A DNA stretch of 64,000 bases, taken from Paraburkholderia kururiensis JCM 10599 = LMG 19447. Lineage in GTDB: Bacteria > Pseudomonadota > Gammaproteobacteria > Burkholderiales > Burkholderiaceae. Under the pieces are notes generated by a model. The model worked only from the letters and a program-made list of their open reading frames with translations. It was not told where the DNA came from and ran no database searches. The stretch covers positions 32,001 through 96,000 of the forward strand of contig NZ_RJZE01000029.1 in NCBI RefSeq assembly GCF_003986935.1. The letters run 5' to 3'. Of the stretch, positions 16,202 through 24,659 are shown piece after piece (positions within the stretch are counted from its first letter, which is position 1; each line of letters starts with the position of its first letter). Position numbers and translations under genes: made by a program.

Positions 16202-16525
16202 TTATTGGGTTTGCGCCGCATCCGATGCGGCACGCGAGGGCGCTGCGGGTGCGGTGTTGAGTTGGGTGTCCGGCGAGAGCGTCAGTGCGGTGCCCGAGGT
16301 GTCCGGCACTTCGCCTGCCGATACCCCCGACGCGCCCGAAGACGCGGTTTCGGCGCCCGGCTTGACGTCTTCGCCAGGCGGTTCGGTTCGTTCGTTGGGC
16401 TTCGCCGGCAGGGGCGGTACCGTGGGCAGATAGAGCGCGCCGCGTTGGCCGCAACCGGCGAGCGCGCCGCCTGCGAGAATGGCCAGAGCCGCTACAATCG
16501 CGCTCATCCTGAAAACGACTCGCAT
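16202..16525 (-). CDS. lptM: LPS translocon maturation chaperone LptM-type small lipoprotein
   Basis: A small lipoprotein of about 107 residues. The signal peptide MSAIVAALAILAGGALAGCG carries the lipobox LAGC, and the mature part begins CGQRGALYLP, the signature of the YifL/LptM family, which helps LptD fold at the outer membrane. The rest of the mature chain is low-complexity Pro/Glu/Ser, longer than the E. coli protein. The ATG at 16525 was chosen because GGGAC sits eight bases upstream. It precedes lysA and is divergent from cyaY with 35 bases between the start codons, so their promoters must overlap. Confidence 0.88.
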   Translation of the reverse strand: MRVVFRMSAIVAALAILAGGALAGCGQRGALYLPTVPPLPAKPNERTEPPGEDVKPGAETASSGASGVSAGEVPDTSGTALTLSPDTQLNTAPAAPSRAASDAAQTQ

Positions 16526-16560
16526 GACTGTCCCAGAGAATTTAATCAACGGAGTTTAGC

Positions 16561-16878
16561 ATGACCGACAGTGACTACCTGACCCGTGCCGAAGCCGTGC
16601 TGGACGCGGTGGAGCGGGCGATCGACGACATCGACGCCGACATCGAACTGGAGCGCAGCGGCAATGTTTTGACGCTCGAATTCGCCAACCGGTCGAAGAT
16701 CATCGTCAATCTTCAGCCGCCCATGCAAGAGATCTGGATTGCCGCAAAGGCCGGCGGTTTCCATTTCCGCTACGTCGACGACGCGTGGCGCGACACGCGC
16801 AACGACACGGAGTTTTTCGAAGCGCTCTCGGGGTACGCGACGCAGCAGGCCGGCGAGCCGGTGACTTTTACGCCGTAG
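16561..16878 (+). CDS. cyaY: Frataxin homologue CyaY
   Basis: A 105-residue iron-binding protein that modulates iron-sulfur cluster assembly by IscS/IscU. The acidic first helix (DAVERAIDDIDADIELE) and the strands NVLTLEFANRSKIIVN and QEIWIAAKAGGFHF are the frataxin fold. The length is standard. It is divergent from lptM-lysA and convergent with the PBP1a gene; the cyaY-lysA-PBP1a-pilM neighbourhood is common in betaproteobacteria. Confidence 0.95.
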   Translation: MTDSDYLTRAEAVLDAVERAIDDIDADIELERSGNVLTLEFANRSKIIVNLQPPMQEIWIAAKAGGFHFRYVDDAWRDTRNDTEFFEALSGYATQQAGEPVTFTP

Positions 16879-16922
16879 CTTTACGTCGCGGTTTTACGCT
16901 GAACGCGCGAGCCCTCGCGCGT

Positions 16923-19346
16923 TCAATGCCCCCGGAACAGGTTCATGATGTCCTGTTTCTCTTTCTCGTCGATGTGTTCGGGCGCGGGTTGCGGCTCGGC
17001 GCCGGCCGCCGCGCTGGCTTGCGCGTCGAGCGCTTCCTGGCTCACGCCTACCGTGGAAATGAAGCCGTGTCCCGGCGTGAATCCGTCAAAATACAGTTCG
17101 TCGCCCAGCGTCACGACGCCGTCCGGCATCGGCATCTTGTAGGGCGGCACGCCCTTCAGCATGCGGCTCATGTAATCGATCCAGACCGGTAGCGCGAGGC
17201 CGCCACCCGTTTCGCGGTCACCCAGGCTGCGTGGATTGTCGTAGCCGATCCACGCCACGGCCGCCAGCGTGTGCTGGTAGCCCGTGAACCAGGCGTCGCG
17301 CGAATCGTTCGTCGTGCCTGTCTTGCCGGCGAGGTCCGTGCGGCCCAACACGTTCGATCTCGCGCCTGTACCGTGCTGCGCCACGCTCTGCAAGAGGCTG
17401 TTCATCACGTATGCGTTGCGCGCGTCGATGGCGCGCGGCGCGTTTTGTTCGGCGATGAGCGGTTGTGCGTGCGCGACCACCACGCCGCGTTGATCTGTCA
17501 CCTCGGCGATCAGATACGGATTGATGCGGTAGCCGCCGTTGGCGAACACCGAGATGCCGCTCGCCATCTGGAGCGGCGTGACGAGACCCGCGCCCAGCGC
17601 CATGGGCAGGTACGCGGGATGGCGCTCGGCATCGAAGCCGAAGCGCGTGATGTACTGCTGCGCGTACTTCGTGCCGATGTAGTTGAGGATGCGGATGGAC
17701 ACGAGGTTCTTCGACTTCTGCAGCGCCGTGCGCATCGTCATGGGACCGTCGAAGCCGCCGCCGTAGTTCTTCGGCTCCCACGCTTCGCCACCCGGCGTGG
17801 TGGCGGGAAAGAAGAGCGGCGCGTCGTTGATGATGGTGGCCGGTCCCAATCCCTTTTCCAGCGACGCCGAGTAGATGAACGGCTTGAAGCTGGAGCCGGG
17901 CTGGCGCCAGGCCTGCGTCACGTGGTTGAACTTGTTCTTGTTGAAGTCGAACCCGCCCACGAGCGCGCGAATCGCGCCGTCCTGCGGCACAACAGAAACG
18001 AGCGCGCCTTCCACTTGCGGCAACTGCGTGATCGACCACTTGCCGCCGTCGTCACGCACGAGCCGGATGATGGCGCCCGGCCGGATGCGCGAATTGGGTT
18101 GTGCCCGCGGGCCGAGTGCGTACTGCGCGAAGCGCAGGCCGTCTCCTTCGATGGTGGCCGTGTTGCCGTCGATGAACGTTGCCTGCACCTGCTTCGGGCT
18201 GGCCGACGTGACCACCGCGGCAATGATCTCGCCGTTGTCGGGATGTTCGAGCAGCGCGTCGTCGATTTCCTGTTCGCGTTCGCTCGCCTCCTGAGGCAGA
18301 TCGACGAACGCCTCGGGGCCGCGATAGCCGTGACGCCGTTCGTAGTCCATCAATCCCTTACGGACGGCGCGATACGCGGCGTCCTGTGCAGCGGAATCGA
18401 TCGTGGTCACGACGTTCAGGCCGCGCGTATAGGCCTCTTCGTGGTACTGCGCGTACATCATCTGCCGCACCATTTCCGCGACGTACTCGGCATGCACGCT
18501 GAATTCGCGAGCCACGCCCTTCACCACGAGCGGTTGCTTCACGGCGTCGTCGTACTGCTGCCGCGTGATGTAGTTGAGTTCGAGCATGCGCTGCAGGATG
18601 TATTCCTGGCGCACCTTCGCCCGCTTGGGATTCACGACCGGGTTGTAGGCAGACGGCGCTTTCGGCAGGCCCGCCAGCATGGCCGCTTCGGCAAGCGTGA
18701 GATCCTTCATGTCCTTGCCGAAATAGACGTGCGCCGCACTCGCAAAACCGTAAGCGCGCTGACCCAGATAGATCTGGTTCATGTAGACCTCCAGAATCTG
18801 GTCCTTGGTCAGCTTCGTTTCGATCTTGTACGCAAGCATCATCTCGTAGATCTTGCGCGTGTAGGTCTTCTCGCTGGAGAGGAAGAAATTGCGCGCCACC
18901 TGCATGGTGATGGTGCTCGCGCCCTGCGTGGCATGACCGTTCGTGAGGGCGACGATGCCCGCCCGCGCAATGCCGGTGAGGTCCACGCCGCCGTGCTCGT
19001 AGAAGCGCGCGTCTTCGATGGCGAGAATCGCTTTCTTCAGGTGGTCGGGCACGTCCTGGATCCGCACGATGTCGCGCCGTTCTTCACCAAATTCGCCGAT
19101 CAGCACGTGGTCTGCGGTGTAGATGCGCAGCGGCACCTTCGGCCGGTAGTCGGTGAGCGCTTCGAGCGAGGGCAGGTTGGGTGCCGCCACGACGAGCCCG
19201 TAGCCGATCACGAGCGCCACGCCCACAATGCCGGCCGCGACGAGCCCTACGAAGCCGAGCAGCAACCTTGCCCAAAGAGGGCGCTTAGGGGCTTTCTGTG
19301 TGGGCGGTGGGGCGGCGTTGTCGGGCGTAGGGGATGGGGATTGCAT
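16923..19346 (-). CDS. mrcA: Penicillin-binding protein 1A, bifunctional peptidoglycan synthase
   Basis: An 807-residue class A penicillin-binding protein (PonA). One N-terminal membrane anchor (LLLGFVGLVAAGIVGVALVI) is followed by the GT51 glycosyltransferase domain with AILAIEDARFYEHGG and GASTITMQVARNFFLS, then an OB-like insert, then the transpeptidase domain with the active serine in GSSFKPFIYSA, the SKN motif (QKSKNLVSIR) and KTG (AGKTGTTNDSRDAW). It polymerises and cross-links peptidoglycan in the periplasm. It is divergent from the pilM operon, the same arrangement as in Pseudomonas. Confidence 0.96.
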   Translation of the reverse strand: MQSPSPTPDNAAPPPTQKAPKRPLWARLLLGFVGLVAAGIVGVALVIGYGLVVAAPNLPSLEALTDYRPKVPLRIYTADHVLIGEFGEERRDIVRIQDVPDHLKKAILAIEDARFYEHGGVDLTGIARAGIVALTNGHATQGASTITMQVARNFFLSSEKTYTRKIYEMMLAYKIETKLTKDQILEVYMNQIYLGQRAYGFASAAHVYFGKDMKDLTLAEAAMLAGLPKAPSAYNPVVNPKRAKVRQEYILQRMLELNYITRQQYDDAVKQPLVVKGVAREFSVHAEYVAEMVRQMMYAQYHEEAYTRGLNVVTTIDSAAQDAAYRAVRKGLMDYERRHGYRGPEAFVDLPQEASEREQEIDDALLEHPDNGEIIAAVVTSASPKQVQATFIDGNTATIEGDGLRFAQYALGPRAQPNSRIRPGAIIRLVRDDGGKWSITQLPQVEGALVSVVPQDGAIRALVGGFDFNKNKFNHVTQAWRQPGSSFKPFIYSASLEKGLGPATIINDAPLFFPATTPGGEAWEPKNYGGGFDGPMTMRTALQKSKNLVSIRILNYIGTKYAQQYITRFGFDAERHPAYLPMALGAGLVTPLQMASGISVFANGGYRINPYLIAEVTDQRGVVVAHAQPLIAEQNAPRAIDARNAYVMNSLLQSVAQHGTGARSNVLGRTDLAGKTGTTNDSRDAWFTGYQHTLAAVAWIGYDNPRSLGDRETGGGLALPVWIDYMSRMLKGVPPYKMPMPDGVVTLGDELYFDGFTPGHGFISTVGVSQEALDAQASAAAGAEPQPAPEHIDEKEKQDIMNLFRGH

Positions 19347-19594
19347 GGGGACACCAGAAAAACAGTCCCGCGATTATAGCCGCCGGGGTAGGGCGCCTTT
19401 CGGCTCGCTTACGTCCGTTCGGCTCTTCGCGGGACAACGGCACCACTGTAGCGTCCCTGTGCGTGCCCGGATAGGCGTTGCACGCCGCGTTGGCCATCCG
19501 GCCGAATGTCGGGTCATGCTCGCGATTCGCACAATCTCCTCCAACGATCGCACGCGAATGGTTCGCGGCGACGTGCAGGCGAGGAGGAGGCGCA

Positions 19595-20605
19595 ATGTCG
19601 CTGAGGAATGCGTGGCAACTGTCGGTTCGCCGGTTCGGCGCCGGTATCGATCTCAATGCCCAGGGCGTAAGGTGCGCCGTGTTGAGCCGGCGTCTGCGCA
19701 GCACGGGTCCGGTGCGGATCGAATGGCTGGCCGCGTGGCCGTTGGTCTCCGGCGCAGTGGCGGGCGCCGAGATTTTTGATCGCACCGCGGTGAGCACCGT
19801 GCTGCGCGCGGCGTTTGCCCAGATGCCGGCCTGGTGCGCCGCCCAGGCCATGCGATGCGCGATGGCCATACCGGCCTCGGCTACGTTCTCGGCGTCCATG
19901 CCGATGGGGCAACTCGCGGCAAATGGCGAGCAGGAGGCGGGCCTTCTTCCCATGGGGCCGGCGTGGACGGCGTTCGAGCCCGCCGTGCTGGCCGAGGCCG
20001 AGCGCGTGGCCGGCCTCGAGCGCGACGCACTGGCGGTGGACTGGTTCGTCGACGAATCGCTGCATCACGTTGCGGACGGCGGGCCGGGCGGGCATTACGT
20101 GACCCTTGCCGCGGCATCGCGCCACCATCTCGAGGCGCGCCTGGAATGTGCCGCCGCGGCGGGTTTCACGCTTCACGCGCTGGACGGCGAACCGCACGCG
20201 GCATTGCGCGCCATGCGGCACGCCGCGAAAGTCGAGTTGCAGCCGTATGAACCCTACGCGGCCCTCTGGGTGGGCGGCGACGGCGTCTATGGATGGCGCG
20301 TGGTCGATGGTCTCGTGGCCTGCGAAATCCGCTATCCCGCGCTCGAATACCCGGACTTCGTCGATGCTCTGCGCGAGCTTTCAAAGGGCGCGGCAGTGCG
20401 ATGCGCGCTGCTGTCCGGCGATCTGCAACTGCTTGTGAGCGCGGGATTTTCACTCGCCGACGTGGGCGACGTGCTGGGCTGCCCGGTATTGCCGTTCGAG
20501 TGCTCGGCCTTGGCCGATGGCACGCGGCCGCTTGTTCCCGAACTGCTGCACGAGCCGGCATGCGCGGTGGCAGTCGGCCTTGCCTTGCGCGGCGTCATGG
20601 AGTGA
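19595..20605 (+). CDS. pilM: PilM-like type IV pilus assembly / competence protein
   Basis: A 336-residue protein read from an ATG with GAGGAGG eight bases upstream. It begins a run that ends with an obvious secretin and has the position and early motif (FGAGIDLNAQGVRCAVLSRR) of PilM, the actin-like cytoplasmic ring protein that binds the PilN tail. Similarity to canonical PilM is weaker than usual, so part of the call rests on gene order (mrcA, pilM, pilN, pilO, pilQ, aroK, aroB). The cluster may serve DNA uptake rather than motility, since no pilA, pilB or pilT is nearby. Confidence 0.75.
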   Translation: MSLRNAWQLSVRRFGAGIDLNAQGVRCAVLSRRLRSTGPVRIEWLAAWPLVSGAVAGAEIFDRTAVSTVLRAAFAQMPAWCAAQAMRCAMAIPASATFSASMPMGQLAANGEQEAGLLPMGPAWTAFEPAVLAEAERVAGLERDALAVDWFVDESLHHVADGGPGGHYVTLAAASRHHLEARLECAAAAGFTLHALDGEPHAALRAMRHAAKVELQPYEPYAALWVGGDGVYGWRVVDGLVACEIRYPALEYPDFVDALRELSKGAAVRCALLSGDLQLLVSAGFSLADVGDVLGCPVLPFECSALADGTRPLVPELLHEPACAVAVGLALRGVME

Positions 20606-20609
20606 CGCC

Positions 20610-21308
20610 ATGAACGTGAATGCAATCACGCGCGCCCAACTGCGCGCCGAGCGCGGGACCGCATGGATGGGCGGCTTCAATTTGCTGCCTTGGCGGCGAG
20701 CTCAGATGCGTCGTGCGCGCCGGCGTTGTCTGCTCGGCTGGGCATGCGCGGCGGCATTGGGCGGCGCAGGGGTAATTGCGCTGGGCGGCTGGCAGGTCTT
20801 CGAGCGGATGCGTGTGGACGCGCAACGGGCCGAAATGGAACGCTCGCTTGCGGCGATGGCGGGACCGCTTGCCGAGCACGATCGTCTGGCGCGGCGTATT
20901 GCCGGGCAGCGCGAACGCGACGAACGCGCAGTCGCAATGGGCGCATCGCTCGCGCATCTGTTGGACTTTCTTGCCGCATTGAGCCGCGAAGCTTCAGCGG
21001 AAGTCGCGGTGCAGCGGCTCGTGCAGCACGACGGCGAAATCGTGGTGACCGGTGAGGCGCGCGATCACGCTGCATCAGCCGAATGGCTGGAGCGGCTACG
21101 CGATCTGGAAGGCGTGCGCTCGGTATCGGTGAGCGAGTTGAAGCGCGCGGAGCCTGGGCCGACGCCTCGTGCCGGCACGCAACCGCGCGAGACCGTGCAG
21201 TTCACCGCCACGGTGCGATGGGACGATGCGCCCGGCACGCCGGGCGAGGCACAACGTTCGCAGCGACCAGTCGCTTCCCACGAGAACGAATTGCGGGGGC
21301 GGATATGA
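20610..21308 (+). CDS. pilN: PilN-like pilus alignment subunit
   Basis: A 232-residue protein with a short cytoplasmic N-terminus containing FNLLPWRRAQMRRARRR, the INLLPWR motif by which PilN docks on PilM, then one membrane span (LLGWACAAALGGAGVIALGG) and a periplasmic coiled and ferredoxin-like part. It starts 4 bases after pilM. The C-terminal about 45 residues (after SVSVSELKRAEPG) are Pro/Thr-rich and not family-like. The next gene overlaps by ATGA, so all are translationally coupled. Confidence 0.82.
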   Translation: MNVNAITRAQLRAERGTAWMGGFNLLPWRRAQMRRARRRCLLGWACAAALGGAGVIALGGWQVFERMRVDAQRAEMERSLAAMAGPLAEHDRLARRIAGQRERDERAVAMGASLAHLLDFLAALSREASAEVAVQRLVQHDGEIVVTGEARDHAASAEWLERLRDLEGVRSVSVSELKRAEPGPTPRAGTQPRETVQFTATVRWDDAPGTPGEAQRSQRPVASHENELRGRI

Positions 21309-22225
21309 GCGGCGTCGGCACGCGGTTTCCGTACGGTCTGGGTGAAGCACGCGCAGGCCATGCGTCATGGACGGGAGCGTGGGCCCGGCTGGAGACCTGG
21401 AGCGCATGGCAGCGCTTCGGCGTGGCCGTGCTGGTTGCCGCATTGACGTTCGTAGCCGGCGCGAGAGCGTGGACGAGCGAAGACATGACCGGCATCGACG
21501 CGGCGCGCGCTGCGCTTGCCGACGCGCAATCGCGCTTTGACGACGCCCGCGACGGCGTCGCGCATCTGACCGAACTGCGGAGCCTCGCGCACGGCCTGCC
21601 CGACTTGAATGAAGGCGGCAAGCGTGGGTCGTTTGCGGCGGACGCACGCACGGTCTCGGCGCTCGCGGCGGCAGCGGGCATGGTGCTCTTCGGTCTCGAA
21701 CCGGGGGCGGAGAGCGGATCGGCGACGGATGCAATGCGTTCCATCAAGCTCTCCGCGCAGGCGGATTTTTCGCAGCTGATGGATTTCCTGCAAGCACTCC
21801 AGACCTTGCCAACCCTCGTCGTGCCCATCGAATTGACGGTGAAGCGCAATGCCGACTCACTGCATATCGAGGCGCTGCTGCGTGTCTACGATGGCTTGCG
21901 TGCGCCGGAGGCGATGCGCGAGGCAACTCGCGACCGAGCCGCCGACCTGCTTTCGCTCGACCCCGACGAAACGTTCCAGCGCTATCTCGCCGACCCGTTC
22001 GCCGTGGATCGTTCCGATGCTGCCGACGACGCGGTGCGTCTCACCGGGCTGCTGCGCGATCGCAGGCGCGCACTGGCACTCGTGGAAACGTCGAATGGCG
22101 CATTGGACGTGACTGCGGGCGAAAGTCTTCTCGGCGAGCAGGTGGTCGGCGTGGGCGACACCGGCCTCACGCTTGCGAGCGACAGCGGTACGCGCGAACT
22201 CTTATTGCAGGAGGTGGCGCGATGA
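21305..22225 (+). CDS. pilO: Fused PilO-PilP pilus alignment protein
   Basis: A 306-residue protein. Residues about 1-205 look like PilO: cytoplasmic tail, one membrane span near 38-56 (FGVAVLVAALTFVAGARAW), a coiled region and a ferredoxin-like domain ending LTVKRNADSLHIEALLRVYD. Residues about 228-306 look like a PilP domain: DPF, then RLTGLLRDRRRALALVET and GESLLGEQVVGVGDTGLTLA, ending in LLLQEVAR. PilP is normally a separate lipoprotein that links PilNO to the secretin; here it has no lipobox and hangs on the PilO anchor. No separate pilP follows. It overlaps pilN and pilQ by four bases each (ATGA). Confidence 0.75.
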   Translation: MSGVGTRFPYGLGEARAGHASWTGAWARLETWSAWQRFGVAVLVAALTFVAGARAWTSEDMTGIDAARAALADAQSRFDDARDGVAHLTELRSLAHGLPDLNEGGKRGSFAADARTVSALAAAAGMVLFGLEPGAESGSATDAMRSIKLSAQADFSQLMDFLQALQTLPTLVVPIELTVKRNADSLHIEALLRVYDGLRAPEAMREATRDRAADLLSLDPDETFQRYLADPFAVDRSDAADDAVRLTGLLRDRRRALALVETSNGALDVTAGESLLGEQVVGVGDTGLTLASDSGTRELLLQEVAR

Positions 22226-23931
22226 GGCTACGCGATCGCATTACCGTTGGCGTCTGCTGTGCGTGGCTTGCAGCAGGCGCTGCACACGCCGCGCTGCCAC
22301 CTCTACCGCAATGGGCGCGAAGCGACGGGCCCGTCGCAACGTACGACGACGTCCCACCGCTACCTGCCAGCTTCGCGGATGACGTCTACGGCGCGCGAGG
22401 CAGGGAGGCTCGCACCGCGACGCGCATGCTCAAGAATCCGTTCGTTTCCGAAGGCTCCGGCAGCTTGCCCGGCAGTGCCGATACACAAGACGACGCGACC
22501 TATGCCTTCTCCGCCTCTCCGGATCCGCAACTGCCGGAAGACGGAGCGCCCTTCGACGCAGACGCAGACCGGGACAACGCACGTGCTCAACGGTCCGGCA
22601 CGGCATCACGCCCTGCGGACCGCGAAAGCCTGCAAACCAGCATGCTGGAAGGACCGCCGATTCCGCTGGCCGCCGAACAGCGGCTATCGACCGGCGGCCC
22701 GACCTCCAGCGACGCCGGCCTTCCGCCGGATCGCCCCATCACGCTGGATTTCCGTCATGCCGAACTCGGCGCCGTGCTACACGCGTTCGCGAAGTTCACC
22801 GGACTCAACATCGTGGCGTCCGACCGCGTGCGCGGCGAAGTGACGTTGCGCTTCGACAATGTCCCGTGGCGGGCCGCGTTCGATACCCTGCTCGACCTTC
22901 AGGGGCTCGCCATGGAGCGCCACGGCAACATCGTCTGGGTGGTCCCGGCCGCGGACCTCGCCGCGCGCGAGCGGCGGCGCTTCGAAGCCCATGCCCGCGC
23001 CGCGGAACTCGAACCGCTCGTGAGCCGCACCTTCGAATTGCACTACGCCCGCGCCGACGAGCTTCGCCGCCTGTTCACCGGCTCAGGCGCCCAACGCGTG
23101 CTCTCGAAGCGCGGCACCGTCATGGCCGACGCCCGCACGAACCTGCTCTTCGTAACGGACCTGCAGGGGCGACTCGATCAGCTTGCCGAACTCGTCCGGC
23201 GCCTTGACCAGCCGTCGCGGCAAGTGCTGATCGAAGCGCGCATCGTGGAAGGCGAACAAGGTCTGTCGCGCAATCTCGGAGTGAAGCTCGCGATGTCGGC
23301 GAGAAACGATGCGCCGTCCACGGGACTGCATGGCGGCACGGAGGGCACGCTGCTGAATCTCGGCGCCTCGGCGCTTTCGGGCTTCGACGCCGCGAATATC
23401 GGCATGACGCTGCTCGCGGCGCGTGCAACGCGGCTGCTCGATGTGGAGTTGAGCGCGCTCGAGGCCGAGGGCCGCGGACACGTGGTGTCCAGCCCGCGCG
23501 TGGTGACCGCGGACCGGATGAAGGCCATCGTGGAGCAGGGTACGGAACTGCCTTATCAGGCCAAGGTGGGGCAGGGCGTGTCCGGCGTCCAGTTTCGTCG
23601 TGCGAGCCTGAAACTGGAGGTCGAACCGCGTATCACGCCCGACGGCCGGGTGATTCTCGACCTCGACGTGGCGAAGGACAGTGTCGGCGAGCAGACCACA
23701 TCGGGCCCCGCTATCAACACGAAGCACGTGCAGACGCGTGTCGAAGTGGAGGACGGCGGCACGGTTACCATTGGGGGTATCGACGCCACCGACGAGCGCC
23801 TCGATGTGACTCGCGTGCCGCTCCTGGGCAAAATACCGGTTTTGGGCGCACTTTTTCGTCACCGCGCGCAGCGCAATCAGCGCAGCGAACTCGTTGTCTT
23901 CATTACGCCGCATGTTGTGCAGACGAATTGA
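22222..23931 (+). CDS. pilQ: PilQ-type secretin
   Basis: A 569-residue outer-membrane secretin. After a signal-like start (CCAWLAAGAAHAALPPLP) comes a low-complexity stretch (about 25-170). Then the STN/N0-like domain (ITLDFRHAELGAVLHAFAKF, about 173-235), an N1-type domain (SRTFELHYARADELRRLF), and the secretin beta-barrel with VLIEARIVEGEQGLSRNLGV, VVSSPRVVTADRMKAIVEQG and the C-terminal VPLLGKIPVLGALFRHR followed by ELVVFITPHVV. Canonical PilQ has AMIN domains in front; none is recognisable here, so the protein is shorter than the usual 700 or so residues. It is the DNA or pilus exit channel of the preceding assembly proteins. Confidence 0.9.
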   Translation: MRLRDRITVGVCCAWLAAGAAHAALPPLPQWARSDGPVATYDDVPPLPASFADDVYGARGREARTATRMLKNPFVSEGSGSLPGSADTQDDATYAFSASPDPQLPEDGAPFDADADRDNARAQRSGTASRPADRESLQTSMLEGPPIPLAAEQRLSTGGPTSSDAGLPPDRPITLDFRHAELGAVLHAFAKFTGLNIVASDRVRGEVTLRFDNVPWRAAFDTLLDLQGLAMERHGNIVWVVPAADLAARERRRFEAHARAAELEPLVSRTFELHYARADELRRLFTGSGAQRVLSKRGTVMADARTNLLFVTDLQGRLDQLAELVRRLDQPSRQVLIEARIVEGEQGLSRNLGVKLAMSARNDAPSTGLHGGTEGTLLNLGASALSGFDAANIGMTLLAARATRLLDVELSALEAEGRGHVVSSPRVVTADRMKAIVEQGTELPYQAKVGQGVSGVQFRRASLKLEVEPRITPDGRVILDLDVAKDSVGEQTTSGPAINTKHVQTRVEVEDGGTVTIGGIDATDERLDVTRVPLLGKIPVLGALFRHRAQRNQRSELVVFITPHVVQTN

Positions 23932-24091
23932 GCGGCGGCGCGACGTGCATTTGCGGCCGAAACCCCATACCCGGCTGCCGCCTGCGGCACGGGCGGGACG
24001 GCCCTGCCGGCCTTGCCCGCAGGCTCGACAAGGCAGTCGCTTTGCCAGTAAGCTGCGGCACGAACCATACCGGATTGACCAGAGGAAACCG

Positions 24092-24643
24092 TTGCAACCG
24101 CGGGACGCACACGCCAATGTATTTTTCGTAGGGCTCATGGGGGCGGGGAAGACCACCGTGGGCCGGGCGGTGGCGCGCCGTCTGGAGCGGCCTTTCTTCG
24201 ATTCGGATCATGAAATCGAGGCACGCACCGGCGCCCGCATTCCCCTGATCTTCGAACTGGAAGGCGAAGCGGGCTTCCGCGACCGCGAAGCGCAAGTGAT
24301 CGCAGACCTCACCAGTCGCGAAAACATCGTGCTGGCCACCGGCGGTGGCGCCGTGTTGCGTCCCGAGAATCGCGAATTGCTCAAGAGCCGCGGCATTGTT
24401 GTCTATCTGCGCGCGAATCCGCACGACCTGTGGTTGCGTACCCGCCGCGACAAGAACCGTCCGCTGCTGCAGACCGAAGACCCGAAAGCACGTCTCGAAG
24501 CGCTGTACGAAGTGCGCGACCCGCTCTATCGCGAATGCGCCAATTTCGTCATCGAGACAGGGCGGCCTTCCGTCAACGGGCTCGTCAACATGGTGCTGAT
24601 GCAGCTGGAGATGGCGGGCGTGGCCCGCAGCACTGCGTCATGA
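24092..24643 (+). CDS. aroK: Shikimate kinase
   Basis: A 183-residue P-loop kinase converting shikimate to shikimate 3-phosphate in aromatic amino acid synthesis. The Walker A motif is GLMGAGKTTVGR, shikimate binding is in DSDHEIEARTG and FELEGEAGFRDRE, and GGGAVLRPENR is the second substrate loop. The start is TTG at 24092, with AGAGGA seven bases upstream, giving the family N-terminus MQPRDAHANVFFVGLMGAGK; longer readings run through a low-complexity stretch overlapping the end of pilQ. It is followed by aroB in the classic aroK-aroB pair. Confidence 0.96.
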   Translation: MQPRDAHANVFFVGLMGAGKTTVGRAVARRLERPFFDSDHEIEARTGARIPLIFELEGEAGFRDREAQVIADLTSRENIVLATGGGAVLRPENRELLKSRGIVVYLRANPHDLWLRTRRDKNRPLLQTEDPKARLEALYEVRDPLYRECANFVIETGRPSVNGLVNMVLMQLEMAGVARSTAS

Positions 24644-24659
24644 GCCCTCGTCATCCATA

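Noticed and set aside
17271..19379. A 702-codon plus-strand frame opposite mrcA
   Set aside because: The minus-strand reading is an intact PBP1a with all catalytic motifs; the other strand has no recognisable protein.
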